Shown here in pieces: positions 18,633 through 26,034 of a stretch of DNA of 64,000 nt; positions within the stretch are counted from its first letter, which is position 1, and the number at the start of each line of letters is the position of its first letter. This stretch comes from Sva-07 sp031426215 (GTDB lineage: Bacteria; Actinomycetota; Acidimicrobiia; Acidimicrobiales; Ilumatobacteraceae): assembly GCA_031426215.1 (NCBI GenBank), contig JANPKU010000215.1, positions 1 through 64,000 of the forward strand, written 5' to 3'. Below the pieces are notes generated by a model. It ran no database searches. It saw nothing but the letters and a program-made list of their open reading frames with translations, and was not told the DNA's origin. The position numbers and the translations under genes are program-made.

Positions 18633-19175
18633 TCAGCCCAGTGCGGGCGAACCGCGGAAGGCACCGGGATCGCCGGAGCCAGGTACGGCAATCGAGGTCC
18701 ACCAGCACACTTCGGCGATGGTGTCCGCGACAGCTTCCCACTCGGGTGGGTTCCAGCCCTGTGCGGCGGCAGCGACGACGCCGTCGACACGGGTGAACAC
18801 GAACGCCGGAAGTTCGCTGAGGCCGGCCGCTTTCACGAAGGCCCGGTCGGGATCGCAGAACACGAGGAAGCGAGCGGCGTACGGGCCGAGGAACGCTCTG
18901 GCCTCGGCGGCAGGGGCGGTGACGATCAGGTTGATCCGGGCGTCCGAGCCGCGGAACTGCTCGAGCACCCGAGCGGCCGCCTTGATCACCCACGAACTCT
19001 CGTTGGTGTACGGGTCGAGCACCACCGATGCGAGATGGAACGTGGTGAGCCACTCCATGATGGGGCGCCCCGTGCCGGCGGCACCGTCGACGAGTGGCGT
19101 CAGGACGAGATCGGCCGGCAGGGGTTGGCCCAGCCGAGTCGGCGCCGGTGCGGTGTCGGGGGTCGTGTCGGCCAC
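18633..19175 (-). CDS. thioredoxin-fold protein without CxxC, unknown function
   Basis: This 180-residue protein has a plausible thioredoxin-like layout. A strand-helix VVLDPYTNESSWVIKAA is followed by INLIVTAP and FLVFCDPDRAFVKAAG, then the loop ELPAFVFTRVDG, which looks like the cis-proline segment of the fold, and a C-terminal helix. There is no CxxC motif, so redox activity of the usual kind is unlikely. GTG 19175 is preferred because GAGG sits 6 nt upstream and the sequence before it is low-complexity. It is the first gene of the coupled set with hrpB and the TauE permease. The function is not known. Confidence 0.6.
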   Translation of the reverse strand: MADTTPDTAPAPTRLGQPLPADLVLTPLVDGAAGTGRPIMEWLTTFHLASVVLDPYTNESSWVIKAAARVLEQFRGSDARINLIVTAPAAEARAFLGPYAARFLVFCDPDRAFVKAAGLSELPAFVFTRVDGVVAAAAQGWNPPEWEAVADTIAEVCWWTSIAVPGSGDPGAFRGSPALG

Positions 19176-19850
19176 GGCCTCGGATCGTAGCGACTGGCAC
19201 CCCGGATCCGGGTATCTGCACACGGTCGGGCGGACAGGCGACTCAGCGGCCCCACCCACCACAGCCGGCGCCGCCGACGCGAGCAGCGGCGCGGTCGTTG
19301 CTGCTGCTGCCAACTACGCACCCGCACCCTTCGCGGCTCGGATGTGGAACCCTTGCGTCATCGCAGCCCCCGACATGTCAGTCCGATGTGAGAGCGCCAT
19401 GCACTCAGTGCAGATGCCATGACTGATCTCATCGAGACCAGGGAGCGGGCCTTCGACAGCCGTCCACCCGCCCGTGTTGCCGATTCGACGTTCCCGACAT
19501 CATGCGCACAATGTGACGATTCCTTCGAGACGGCGTAGCGCCTCGAGCGTCATCCCAGCCAACGCGACACCCACGCTCACCGACGCGCAGATGCGCGGCG
19601 AGCACCGGTCGCAGCACATCGATCCGCAGCGGAACGACCAGAAGCTCGAACCAGCGACCAATGACAACACTTCGACAGCCATCTCCTGGACGTGAGCCGA
19701 GACGGCGTCGACCACGAAGTCGTTGGTGCAGCGTCCCCCATCGGACGCGTGGCAGCCCCGACGATGGCTGCGCTGATCGGGCAAGGTGCAGTGGCCGTTG
19801 AAGCGAACGCCGGACCGCGCCGTCGTCGTCACGCGACCAGGGGCACACGC
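19176..19850. other. gene-poor stretch of about 675 nt
   Basis: No recognisable protein family, RNA gene or repeat was found. The only frame with coding-like composition is a 110-codon minus-strand ORF (19500-19832), listed separately with low confidence. The rest, 19176-19499, looks non-coding in both directions. Confidence 0.4.
19500..19832 (-). CDS. doubtful hypothetical protein, Cys-rich
   Basis: This open frame of 110 codons starts at GTG 19832, just after the FtsX-type permease stop (19851). It has nine cysteines (for example FRCGSMCCDRC) and a C-terminal hydrophobic stretch, SVSVGVALAGMTLEAL. Third codon positions are mostly G or C, but that is common for spurious frames here. No family is recognised and no good ribosome-binding site is seen. 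It may be a gene relic. Confidence 0.22.
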   Translation of the reverse strand: MTTTARSGVRFNGHCTLPDQRSHRRGCHASDGGRCTNDFVVDAVSAHVQEMAVEVLSLVAGSSFWSFRCGSMCCDRCSPRICASVSVGVALAGMTLEALRRLEGIVTLCA

Positions 19851-22238
19851 TCACTCTGAGCGGAGCAGCGCACTGACCCGTGTTCGGCCGCCACACAATG
19901 CGATCACGATGCCTACGGCCATGCCGAACACGAGCGTCGCTGCGATGACGATCGTGACGGTCGTCCACGGGACGATCGGCTGGGGTACGACGACGAGGTA
20001 TTCCGCAATCAACCGCCACACCACCCCAGCGCCGATCAACCCGGCGGGAACAGCGCCGATCAACGCGAGCGTTGACACTGTCGCGCCCTGAGCGCCGCCG
20101 GACTGCAGGACCTGGCCGTCGGTGAAGCCCATGCTACGAAGCACGGCAAGCTCGCGCCGCAACGAACGCGAGCTCGTGGCGAGGCGGTGTACGAGCGCCG
20201 CTGCGGCCATCGCACCGAGCAGCGCCACAAGCACGAGGGGAAGTTGGCGGATGTTGCGCAATGACCGGACGCCGGCACGGTCGGCGCGTGTGAACCAAAA
20301 CGACGGCGAGATCCGATCGGCCAACTCGACAGAGCTGTCCTTGAGTGGCGCTCCGGCATCGAGCGCGATGAAGAACTGGTTGATCGCCATGTCGTCACCG
20401 ACAATCCGACGCATGAGTCCGGCCGTCACCGCCCCGCCCTTACCCGGCTCGAGAAACTGGTAGACCGGCGCGGCCACGATCGCCCGGCCGGTCACGGTTG
20501 CCGACACCGTGTCCGTGAACGTCGTGCCGTCGAACTCCGGCACCGCCACCTTCACTGTGTCGCCGATCGCCACACCAAGCGCGTCCAGCTCGGCGGGTCC
20601 GAGGGCGATTTCGTCCGGCCCGATCGGAGCTCGACCACGGTCGACTGCCACGTTGACGGCGGAGTTCGGCTCGACGTAGAGCACATACACGGGCTTGCCG
20701 TCGACCTCGATCGACGACCACCCACCGCGGGTGTAGTCGTCAACCGCCGGGTCGGCGTCGATGGTCGGCGCGGCGGCGTTGGCGTCCTCCGCCTCGTCGT
20801 ACGACACGGTCAGGTCCCACGTACTCCCCGACAAAGCCGGCTCGACGAGAACCCCGTCGAAGCTCGCCTGGAGCGACACCACGGCGACGACAGCAGCAAT
20901 GATCGCACCCAGCCCGAGCAGCCCGATTCGCAGTGACCGAGCGGGGCCACTGGTCGTGGACACGAACGCCAAGCGCACCCCGGTCCCGGCCGCCGGCGGC
21001 AGGTGTGTCGCCACCGCAGCGAACTTCGAGGACTGCGCCAACTCGTGGGCCGGCGCGCGTGTGGCCAGCGCCGCAGCGATGGCGCCCGCCGAGATGGCCA
21101 CGACGAGCACTATGGCGATCCCGATTGCGAGCACGACGAAGTCGGCGTGGAAGCCGAGATCGGGGTCCGCCGTGCGGGACACGCCGCGGGGCAGCAGGGG
21201 CGACGCCAAGACCGCCACGAGCGAAGCACCGGCAGCTCCGAACCCTCCGACCACCATCCCGTGTATGGCTCCGCTGCACGCGACCATCGATGGCGTCATT
21301 CCGAGGTAGCCGAGCACCTGCAACTCGCCTGCGGCGTTCGTCGCTTCCCTTCGGAAGAACTGGATCACCACCACGACGGCGGCCCCGCCGATCACCAACG
21401 CCATCAACCACAAGACGCCGGCCTCAACTCGGAGGAGCTTGCGGACCCCGACGGCATCGTCGTAGATCGACCCGACGAAGTCGACCGGCACTCCCGAGGC
21501 CGCCACCGCCTCCCGGTAGGCATCGACGCCCGCCGGGCTCTGATCCGTCAACTTCACCGTCACGTCACCATTGGTCCAGTCCACCCGCTCCTCGTGCGCC
21601 TTCATGAACGCCGGCATGACCCCGAGCACGGCCGTCGGTTGACCGGTGACCGACGGGAACGCACCTGGTTGGGCGACGATGCCCACGATGGTCACCGTCT
21701 CCGAGCCGGCCACGTAGTCCGGCCGGTCGTCCCACGCATTGAAGCGCACCTCGAGCTGATCGCCCACCTGCAGGTCCAGCCGCTCGGCGGTGTCGAACCC
21801 CACGACGCCGTCGCTGACGACGTCCGGGTCAGGCAGACGCCCGGCGACGAGCTTCACCCGGCCCGACGCAGGATCACGGGGATCGAACGCGACCGGCATG
21901 ATCGTGTGGAACGGCAACACCTCGCCGTCGATGGCCACCTCGTCGCCGAGGAAGACGCTGCGAGTCGAATCTTCGACTCCGGGCAACGAGGCGAGACGCG
22001 TCAGGTTCGCGTTGGCCTCGTCGGAGCTGTCGGGTCCGCTGCCGGCGATCACCACCTGCGATCCATCGGACCATTCGATGAACCGGTCGTAGCTTGTCGA
22101 GGCGCGCCGTGCACCGGCAACTGCGGCCATCGTCGCACCGGCGCTGATGGCCAGCACGACCACGAGCAGCACAGTGGTGAGCCATCGCCTGCGAATCACC
22201 CGGCGCTCGACGAGCCGCACTGCCTCATTCCACCTCAC
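19851..22238 (-). CDS. FtsX-like (MacB-type) ABC transporter permease
   Basis: This 795-residue membrane protein has an N-terminal helix (WLTTVLLVVVLAISAGATMAAVAGA), a large extracytoplasmic domain (~45-265) and an FtsX permease unit of three helices (~275-415). A further helix (~440-465), a second extracytoplasmic domain and a C-terminal three-helix FtsX unit (LVLVALLGAMAAAALVHRLA and LALIGAVPAGLIGAGVVW) follow. This is the ten-helix lipoprotein-export / peptide-resistance permease layout. Such permeases need a separate ATPase, and none is adjacent. GTG 22238 overlaps by 14 nt the stop of the upstream ATPase-gene remnant, suggesting an older operon. Confidence 0.85.
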   Translation of the reverse strand: MRWNEAVRLVERRVIRRRWLTTVLLVVVLAISAGATMAAVAGARRASTSYDRFIEWSDGSQVVIAGSGPDSSDEANANLTRLASLPGVEDSTRSVFLGDEVAIDGEVLPFHTIMPVAFDPRDPASGRVKLVAGRLPDPDVVSDGVVGFDTAERLDLQVGDQLEVRFNAWDDRPDYVAGSETVTIVGIVAQPGAFPSVTGQPTAVLGVMPAFMKAHEERVDWTNGDVTVKLTDQSPAGVDAYREAVAASGVPVDFVGSIYDDAVGVRKLLRVEAGVLWLMALVIGGAAVVVVIQFFRREATNAAGELQVLGYLGMTPSMVACSGAIHGMVVGGFGAAGASLVAVLASPLLPRGVSRTADPDLGFHADFVVLAIGIAIVLVVAISAGAIAAALATRAPAHELAQSSKFAAVATHLPPAAGTGVRLAFVSTTSGPARSLRIGLLGLGAIIAAVVAVVSLQASFDGVLVEPALSGSTWDLTVSYDEAEDANAAAPTIDADPAVDDYTRGGWSSIEVDGKPVYVLYVEPNSAVNVAVDRGRAPIGPDEIALGPAELDALGVAIGDTVKVAVPEFDGTTFTDTVSATVTGRAIVAAPVYQFLEPGKGGAVTAGLMRRIVGDDMAINQFFIALDAGAPLKDSSVELADRISPSFWFTRADRAGVRSLRNIRQLPLVLVALLGAMAAAALVHRLATSSRSLRRELAVLRSMGFTDGQVLQSGGAQGATVSTLALIGAVPAGLIGAGVVWRLIAEYLVVVPQPIVPWTTVTIVIAATLVFGMAVGIVIALCGGRTRVSALLRSE

Positions 22239-22622
22239 CGGAGCCAGTGTGAGCTGGCCAAGCGGTCAGATCAAGGATGCTGGCCCTCCCGACTGCTCGT
22301 GCTGGCACCCCCCGATCGACGTCGCCCTGGGTCAAGCGGATGTAGACACTGAGTGCACGGGCGGCACTGGCCGGGTGGCCCATCTCCTCGGTCAGGTCGG
22401 CGAGGAAGCCGAGATCGGCCAGCGTGCCCGTCTCCCTGGCGAGCGCCATCATCGTCGTTGCCTTGTACACCGTGGCTTCCCGATCGGCGGCGAGGTCGCC
22501 TGCGTGAATCGCGAGTTCGATCGCCTGCGTCGGGTCGCCACCTGCCGACGCCTCCGCCCAGTGGGTGGCGAGTTCGGCCATCACTGCGTCGAGGTCGTCC
22601 GCGTGACGTGCAATTGACCCCA
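22225..22622 (-). pseudogene. remnant of an AAA ATPase / cyclase-type regulator, C-terminal end only
   Basis: A minus-strand open frame ending at 22225 encodes about 130 residues. They resemble the TPR-like C-terminus of large AAA-ATPase regulators (adenylate-cyclase or LuxR/BTAD type): LATHWAEASAGGDPTQAIELAIHAGD, shown here as LATHWAEASAGG and GDPTQAIELAIHAGD, then LADLGFLADLTEEMGHPASA. No AAA domain, catalytic domain or start codon of its own is present. Upstream of ~22622 the frame runs into sequence with no protein-like character near the IF-2B-like gene promoter. I infer a 5' deletion; a short expressed protein cannot be excluded. Confidence 0.45.
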
Positions 22623-22739
22623 GCCTCCAGTGCAGCCGGAGTGGTTCAGATTTGCGATTCACCCCACTGGAGTGATGCAGATGCGGGAGCTTGTTCGTTC
22701 GGCGCAACACGTTCGGTGGGGGCGCGGTACGGTCGCGCC

Positions 22740-23552
22740 GTGCATCCGATCGAGCATCTGCGTTACGTGGCGAGGGCCCAGGGAGCCGATCCGACCTCGC
22801 TGGTCGAGGAAACGGCTCACGCACTCGGCTCGTTGCACTTCGACCCGTCGGGCCTGGTGGTTGCGTGCCGCCGCATCGTCGAACGGCACCCGTTCGCCGG
22901 TGCGCTCTGGTGGCTGTGCGCCAACGTGGTCACCTCGGCCGAACCGTTCGAAGCGGTGTGGGAGCTGGCCGACGAGATCCGCAGCGATCGCACCGGCGCC
23001 GAACTCGCAGCGGTGCTTGCGGACGACGCCGTCGTCGTCACGATCGGCGACCCGGACGTCATCGGTGACGCGCTGATCCGTCGAGGCGACATCCGCGTGC
23101 TCGCGCTCGACGCCCGATACAGCGCGACGTCGTTCATTCGTCGGATGGAGCGTTACGACGTCGACGCCGAGCCGGTGGAAGCGGGCGTCGCAGGAGCTGC
23201 CATTCGTGCAGCGGACCTGGTCCTGGTGGAGGCTCTGGCCATCGACTCCCAGCGCTGCGTCGCACCGATGGGCTCGTCCACGATCGCGGCGATCGCGTCG
23301 GCGTTCGGGACCGAGGTCTGGGTGGTGGCCGGGGTCGGTCGCCGTCTGCCGTCGGGGTTCCTCGATGCCATGGTTGCCAAGGCCGAGGCGATGGGTGCCG
23401 ACACCGACCCGTGGGATGTCGACGTCGAGGTGCTCCCGACGTCGATGTTCACCCACGTCGTCGGCCCGAATGGCAAGGTGCCGATGGGCCCGCCTGCAAT
23501 CGTCGCCGAGTGCCCGATGGCCCACGAACTCCTGCGCTCCAGCCACATCTGA
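22740..23552 (+). CDS. IF-2B (eIF2B alpha/beta/delta)-like family protein
   Basis: This 270-residue soluble protein has a helical N-terminal half and a Rossmann-like C-terminal half. The C-terminal half carries GDIRVLALDARYSATSFIRR, GVAGAAIRAADLVLVEALAI, MGSSTIAAIASAFGTEVWVV and AGVGRRLP. That order resembles the eIF2B-related family, which includes methylthioribose-1-phosphate isomerase and ribose-1,5-bisphosphate isomerase. The exact catalytic Cys/Asp pair of those isomerases is not evident, so function is left open. GTG 22740 was chosen because upstream sequence in the same frame is unrelated. It is divergent from the FtsX/AAA remnant and ends before palindrome family B copy 1. Confidence 0.6.
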   Translation: MHPIEHLRYVARAQGADPTSLVEETAHALGSLHFDPSGLVVACRRIVERHPFAGALWWLCANVVTSAEPFEAVWELADEIRSDRTGAELAAVLADDAVVVTIGDPDVIGDALIRRGDIRVLALDARYSATSFIRRMERYDVDAEPVEAGVAGAAIRAADLVLVEALAIDSQRCVAPMGSSTIAAIASAFGTEVWVVAGVGRRLPSGFLDAMVAKAEAMGADTDPWDVDVEVLPTSMFTHVVGPNGKVPMGPPAIVAECPMAHELLRSSHI

Positions 23553-23578
23553 ACACTCCCGAACCCCAAAACCCACCA

Positions 23579-23635
23579 CGTTTGGTTGCATTTCCGGCGG
23601 GGCGGCCCACCGGAACTGTCACACAAACAGGGCTT
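23579..23635. repeat. intergenic palindrome family B, copy 1 (terminator-like)
   Basis: This imperfect palindrome opens CGTTTGGTTGCATTTCCGG and closes ACACAAACAGGG, with a GGCGGGGCGGCCC centre, and is followed on the plus strand by CTTTT. It sits between the convergent IF-2B-like and DUF559 genes. Related copies are at 24596, 24671 and 37332. Confidence 0.7.
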
Positions 23636-23636
23636 T

Positions 23637-24557
23637 TCAGGCGGCGGTGAGGGGGCCGGAGGCGGTCAGCCTGGCGAGCAGGGTGCGCCGGACCATGTCG
23701 GAGCGCTTGGTGACGTCATCGAAGGTGTACTCGAACACCCGGACCCCGACGTCCTGCAGTTCGTTGCGTCGTTGGGCGTCGCGTGCGCGCTCCGTCGGAC
23801 TGGCGTGGCCCAGCTGACCGGACACCTCGACCACCATCTGGAATTCCGCGAAGAAGAAGTCGACTCGGGCGATGTGCCTGTCACCGGTTCGGAACACGAC
23901 CTGCTTTCGTGGCGTCGGGAGGCCGGCTTCTCGAACGAGCTCGAGAAACCGCCGCTCGAGGTGGGTGTGGCCGCCGGAATCCGTGAGCATCTCCTCCACA
24001 CGCCGGCACCCCCACCGTCCCGATCCTCGCAGCGATTCCAATCGCCGAGCGAGCACCTCGGGCGACGACAACTGCAGCCGGACAGCGCTGTCCATCGCGG
24101 CCTCGATCCGGTGAGGGTGCGCCCGAGCGAGCGCGAGGTCGAACACGGTTCGGGTTGCCGACATCACCCGGAAGCCGTCGACCACCACGTGATCGATCGG
24201 GTCGAGGCGTCGAGTGGTGTGAACGGCGAACGGCAGCAGTGGTGGCCTCCGGGACCGTTCGATCGTGAATTCGACGGCGTGGGGTCGGGACCGATCGAGT
24301 CCGTGGAGGGCGGCTGCGGCCTCGAAACTCACCCAACTCCGCTCGCCGAGGCAGAGCAGCCCGCACCGGAGCCGTCGACGGTGCGTGTCGGGAGCGCCAC
24401 GCAGCGCGTAGACGCGAGGTGCGAGCCGGAAGATCCAGCCGTCGGCGACGAGACGGCGTTGCGTCCATGCGGTGACACCATGAGATCGGAGTTGTTCGGC
24501 GGTGATCAGGCCGTCCTGATCGGCGGCGAGGTCGGTGAGCGCAGTGCTGACGTGCAT
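23637..24557 (-). CDS. AbiEi-antitoxin-domain / DUF559 nuclease-fold protein
   Basis: This 306-residue protein has an N-terminal winged-helix domain of the AbiEi-antitoxin type (ITAEQLRSHGVTAWTQRRLV, then LAPRVYALRG; ~15-60). A middle region (~70-190) and a C-terminal DUF559/Vsr-like restriction-endonuclease fold (~205-300) follow, with RVDFFFAEFQMVVEVSGQLGH split as RVDFFFAEFQ and MVVEVSGQLGH, and a later VFEYTFDDV. Such orphan proteins are very common in actinobacteria. They are not proven toxin-antitoxin parts, and no AbiEii-like toxin is next to it. ATG 24557 fits the family start. Palindrome family B elements lie on both sides. Confidence 0.72.
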   Translation of the reverse strand: MHVSTALTDLAADQDGLITAEQLRSHGVTAWTQRRLVADGWIFRLAPRVYALRGAPDTHRRRLRCGLLCLGERSWVSFEAAAALHGLDRSRPHAVEFTIERSRRPPLLPFAVHTTRRLDPIDHVVVDGFRVMSATRTVFDLALARAHPHRIEAAMDSAVRLQLSSPEVLARRLESLRGSGRWGCRRVEEMLTDSGGHTHLERRFLELVREAGLPTPRKQVVFRTGDRHIARVDFFFAEFQMVVEVSGQLGHASPTERARDAQRRNELQDVGVRVFEYTFDDVTKRSDMVRRTLLARLTASGPLTAA

Positions 24558-24595
24558 ACCCGACAGTGGGCGCCCGCCAAGGTGGAGCGGAATTC

Positions 24596-24653
24596 CCCCG
24601 TTTGCGTGACGCTTCCGGCGGAGCACCCCACCGAGAATGCAGCGCAAACGGGG
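24596..24653. repeat. intergenic palindrome family B, copy 2
   Basis: The element opens CCCCGTTTGCGTGACGCTTC and closes GCAGCGCAAACGGGG around a GGCGG...CCACC centre. It lies 39 nt upstream of the AbiEi/DUF559 start and 18 nt from copy 3, forming a tandem pair. Confidence 0.7.
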
Positions 24654-24670
24654 TGACGCAAGCGCACGTT

Positions 24671-24725
24671 CGTTTGTGTCGGGTTCTGGGTGACCCGGCC
24701 CACCCGGATTGCAACGCAAACGGGG
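24671..24725. repeat. intergenic palindrome family B, copy 3
   Basis: The element opens CGTTTGTGTCGGGTTCTGGG and closes GCAACGCAAACGGGG. It is in the same orientation as copy 2 and ends 21 nt before the 3' end of the DUF2007-like gene (minus strand). Confidence 0.7.
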
Positions 24726-24745
24726 TGGGTGGGGTGGTGGGGGTG

Positions 24746-25042
24746 TCAGATGCGGCGTTGGGCGGGGGGATGGCCGAGGATGTCGGTCAACACCTCGCGG
24801 GCTTCGGCCTTGCGGTCCTCGGTGACGAACACTCTCGCCATCGGCTCGCGACTGTTCATGTACGGGTTGAGGTTGAAGTCGTCGGTGGTCACCGCCGGGA
24901 TGCCTTGGGCGTTGAGTTCGTCGATGATCATCGGCGCCATCCACTGCGGCACCCAACCGGCCTCGACGGTGCGATCGGGGTTCGGCGGGCTCGGCTCGTG
25001 CTTGCCGAACACCCAGTGCCACGCACTGCGAAATGTGGGCAT
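24746..25042 (-). CDS. small DUF2007-like protein
   Basis: This 98-residue soluble protein has a C-terminal half (ARVFVTEDRKAEAREVLTDI) that resembles the ferredoxin-like DUF2007 / putative signal-transducing family. Its N-terminal half carries WVPQWMAPMIIDELNAQGIP and VTTDDFNLNP. Function is unknown. The start at 25042 is fixed by a GGAGGAG ribosome-binding site about 9 nt upstream. That site is part of a short perfect inverted repeat (25054-25070) that could hide it. It is divergent from the pyrimidine operon and could be linked to it only by position. Confidence 0.65.
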   Translation of the reverse strand: MPTFRSAWHWVFGKHEPSPPNPDRTVEAGWVPQWMAPMIIDELNAQGIPAVTTDDFNLNPYMNSREPMARVFVTEDRKAEAREVLTDILGHPPAQRRI

Positions 25043-25053
25043 CAGCGCAACTC

Positions 25054-25070
25054 CTCCGCGGCCCGCGGAG
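25054..25070. promoter_or_regulatory. inverted repeat overlapping the ribosome-binding site of the DUF2007-like gene
   Basis: CTCCGCGG-C-CCGCGGAG is a perfect 17-bp palindrome. In the minus-strand transcript its second arm runs into the GGAGGAG ribosome-binding site, so a 7-bp stem with a 3-nt loop could mask translation. Alternatively it is an operator in the divergent region with the pyrimidine operon. Confidence 0.4.
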
Positions 25071-25191
25071 CAAAGTGTTGCGGCTGCATGAACAGAACGT
25101 ACGAGCCACGCGGCCCGCTTGTCCATCCGTCGTCGCGTCGTTAGTGTCCTCAGCAACGAGCGTGACGAGCATGCCGTGATCGAGGGGACCG

Positions 25192-26034
25192 ATGACCAGA
25201 ACCATTACAGCGGCGTTGTTGCAGACCGATTGGACGGGCGACAAGGAGTCGATGATCGTCAAGCACGAAGAGGCGGCCCGCGAGGCCGCATCGAAGGGTG
25301 CGCAGATCATCTGTTTCCAGGAGCTGTTCTACGGGCCGTACTTCTGCCAGGTGCAGGAACCCGAGTACTACGACTACACCGAGTACATCCCCGACGGCCC
25401 AACGACCAAGCGTTTCCAGGCGCTGGCGGCGGAGTTGAACATGGTGATGGTGCTACCGATGTACGAGATCGAACAACCCGGCGTGTACTACAACACCGCA
25501 GCGGTGATCGACGCCGATGGTACGTACCTGGGCAAGTACCGCAAACAGCACATCCCGCAGGTGAAGGGATTCTGGGAGAAGTTCTATTTCAAGCCGGGCA
25601 ACGGCGGCTATCCGATCTTCGACACCGCCGTCGGTCGGGTCGGCGTGTACATCTGCTACGACCGTCACTTCCCCGAAGGCTGGCGAGCGCTCGGCCTCAA
25701 CGGTGCGGAGATCGTGTTCAACCCGTCGGCGACGCACCGCGGACTCAGCGAGTACCTGTGGTCGATCGAACAGCCAGCTGCGGCGGTTGCGAACATGTAC
25801 TACGTCGGTGCGATCAACCGGGTCGGCATCGAGCCGTTGGGCGAGAACGACTTCTACGGCCAGAGCTACTTCGTCGATCCGCGTGGCCAGTACGTCGGCG
25901 ACAAGGGCGACGCCCACGAGCCGGAGTTGATCATCCGCGAGCTCGACATGGACCGCATCAAGGAGGTTCGCGACGGCTGGGCGTTCTACCGCGATCGCCG
26001 CCCCGACGCCTACGGCGAGCTCGTGGAATCATGA
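25192..26034 (+). CDS. nitrilase-family amidohydrolase, probable N-carbamoyl-beta-alanine amidohydrolase
   Basis: The predicted reaction is hydrolysis of N-carbamoyl-beta-alanine to beta-alanine, CO2 and NH3, the third step of reductive pyrimidine breakdown. The 280-residue protein has the nitrilase Glu-Lys-Cys triad: Glu44 in CFQELFYGPYF, Lys118 in KYRKQHIPQ and Cys155 in YICYDRHFPE. The RHFPE block is typical of carbamoylase/ureidopropionase members. GAGGGG precedes the ATG. Its stop overlaps the dihydropyrimidinase start (ATGA), which supports the assignment by context. A generic ureide or D-carbamoylase specificity is possible. Confidence 0.85.
   Translation: MTRTITAALLQTDWTGDKESMIVKHEEAAREAASKGAQIICFQELFYGPYFCQVQEPEYYDYTEYIPDGPTTKRFQALAAELNMVMVLPMYEIEQPGVYYNTAAVIDADGTYLGKYRKQHIPQVKGFWEKFYFKPGNGGYPIFDTAVGRVGVYICYDRHFPEGWRALGLNGAEIVFNPSATHRGLSEYLWSIEQPAAAVANMYYVGAINRVGIEPLGENDFYGQSYFVDPRGQYVGDKGDAHEPELIIRELDMDRIKEVRDGWAFYRDRRPDAYGELVES

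Noticed and set aside
18629..18790. Upstream ATG (18790) for hrpB
   Set aside because: The extension overlaps the coupled thioredoxin-fold gene by about 160 nt and is Pro/Ser-rich without similarity to HrpB. GTG 18628 gives the expected N-terminus.
23637..24557. AbiEi-type antitoxin as half of a toxin-antitoxin or phage-defence pair
   Set aside because: No AbiEii-like nucleotidyltransferase or other toxin gene is adjacent. The fused DUF559 domain indicates the common orphan family.
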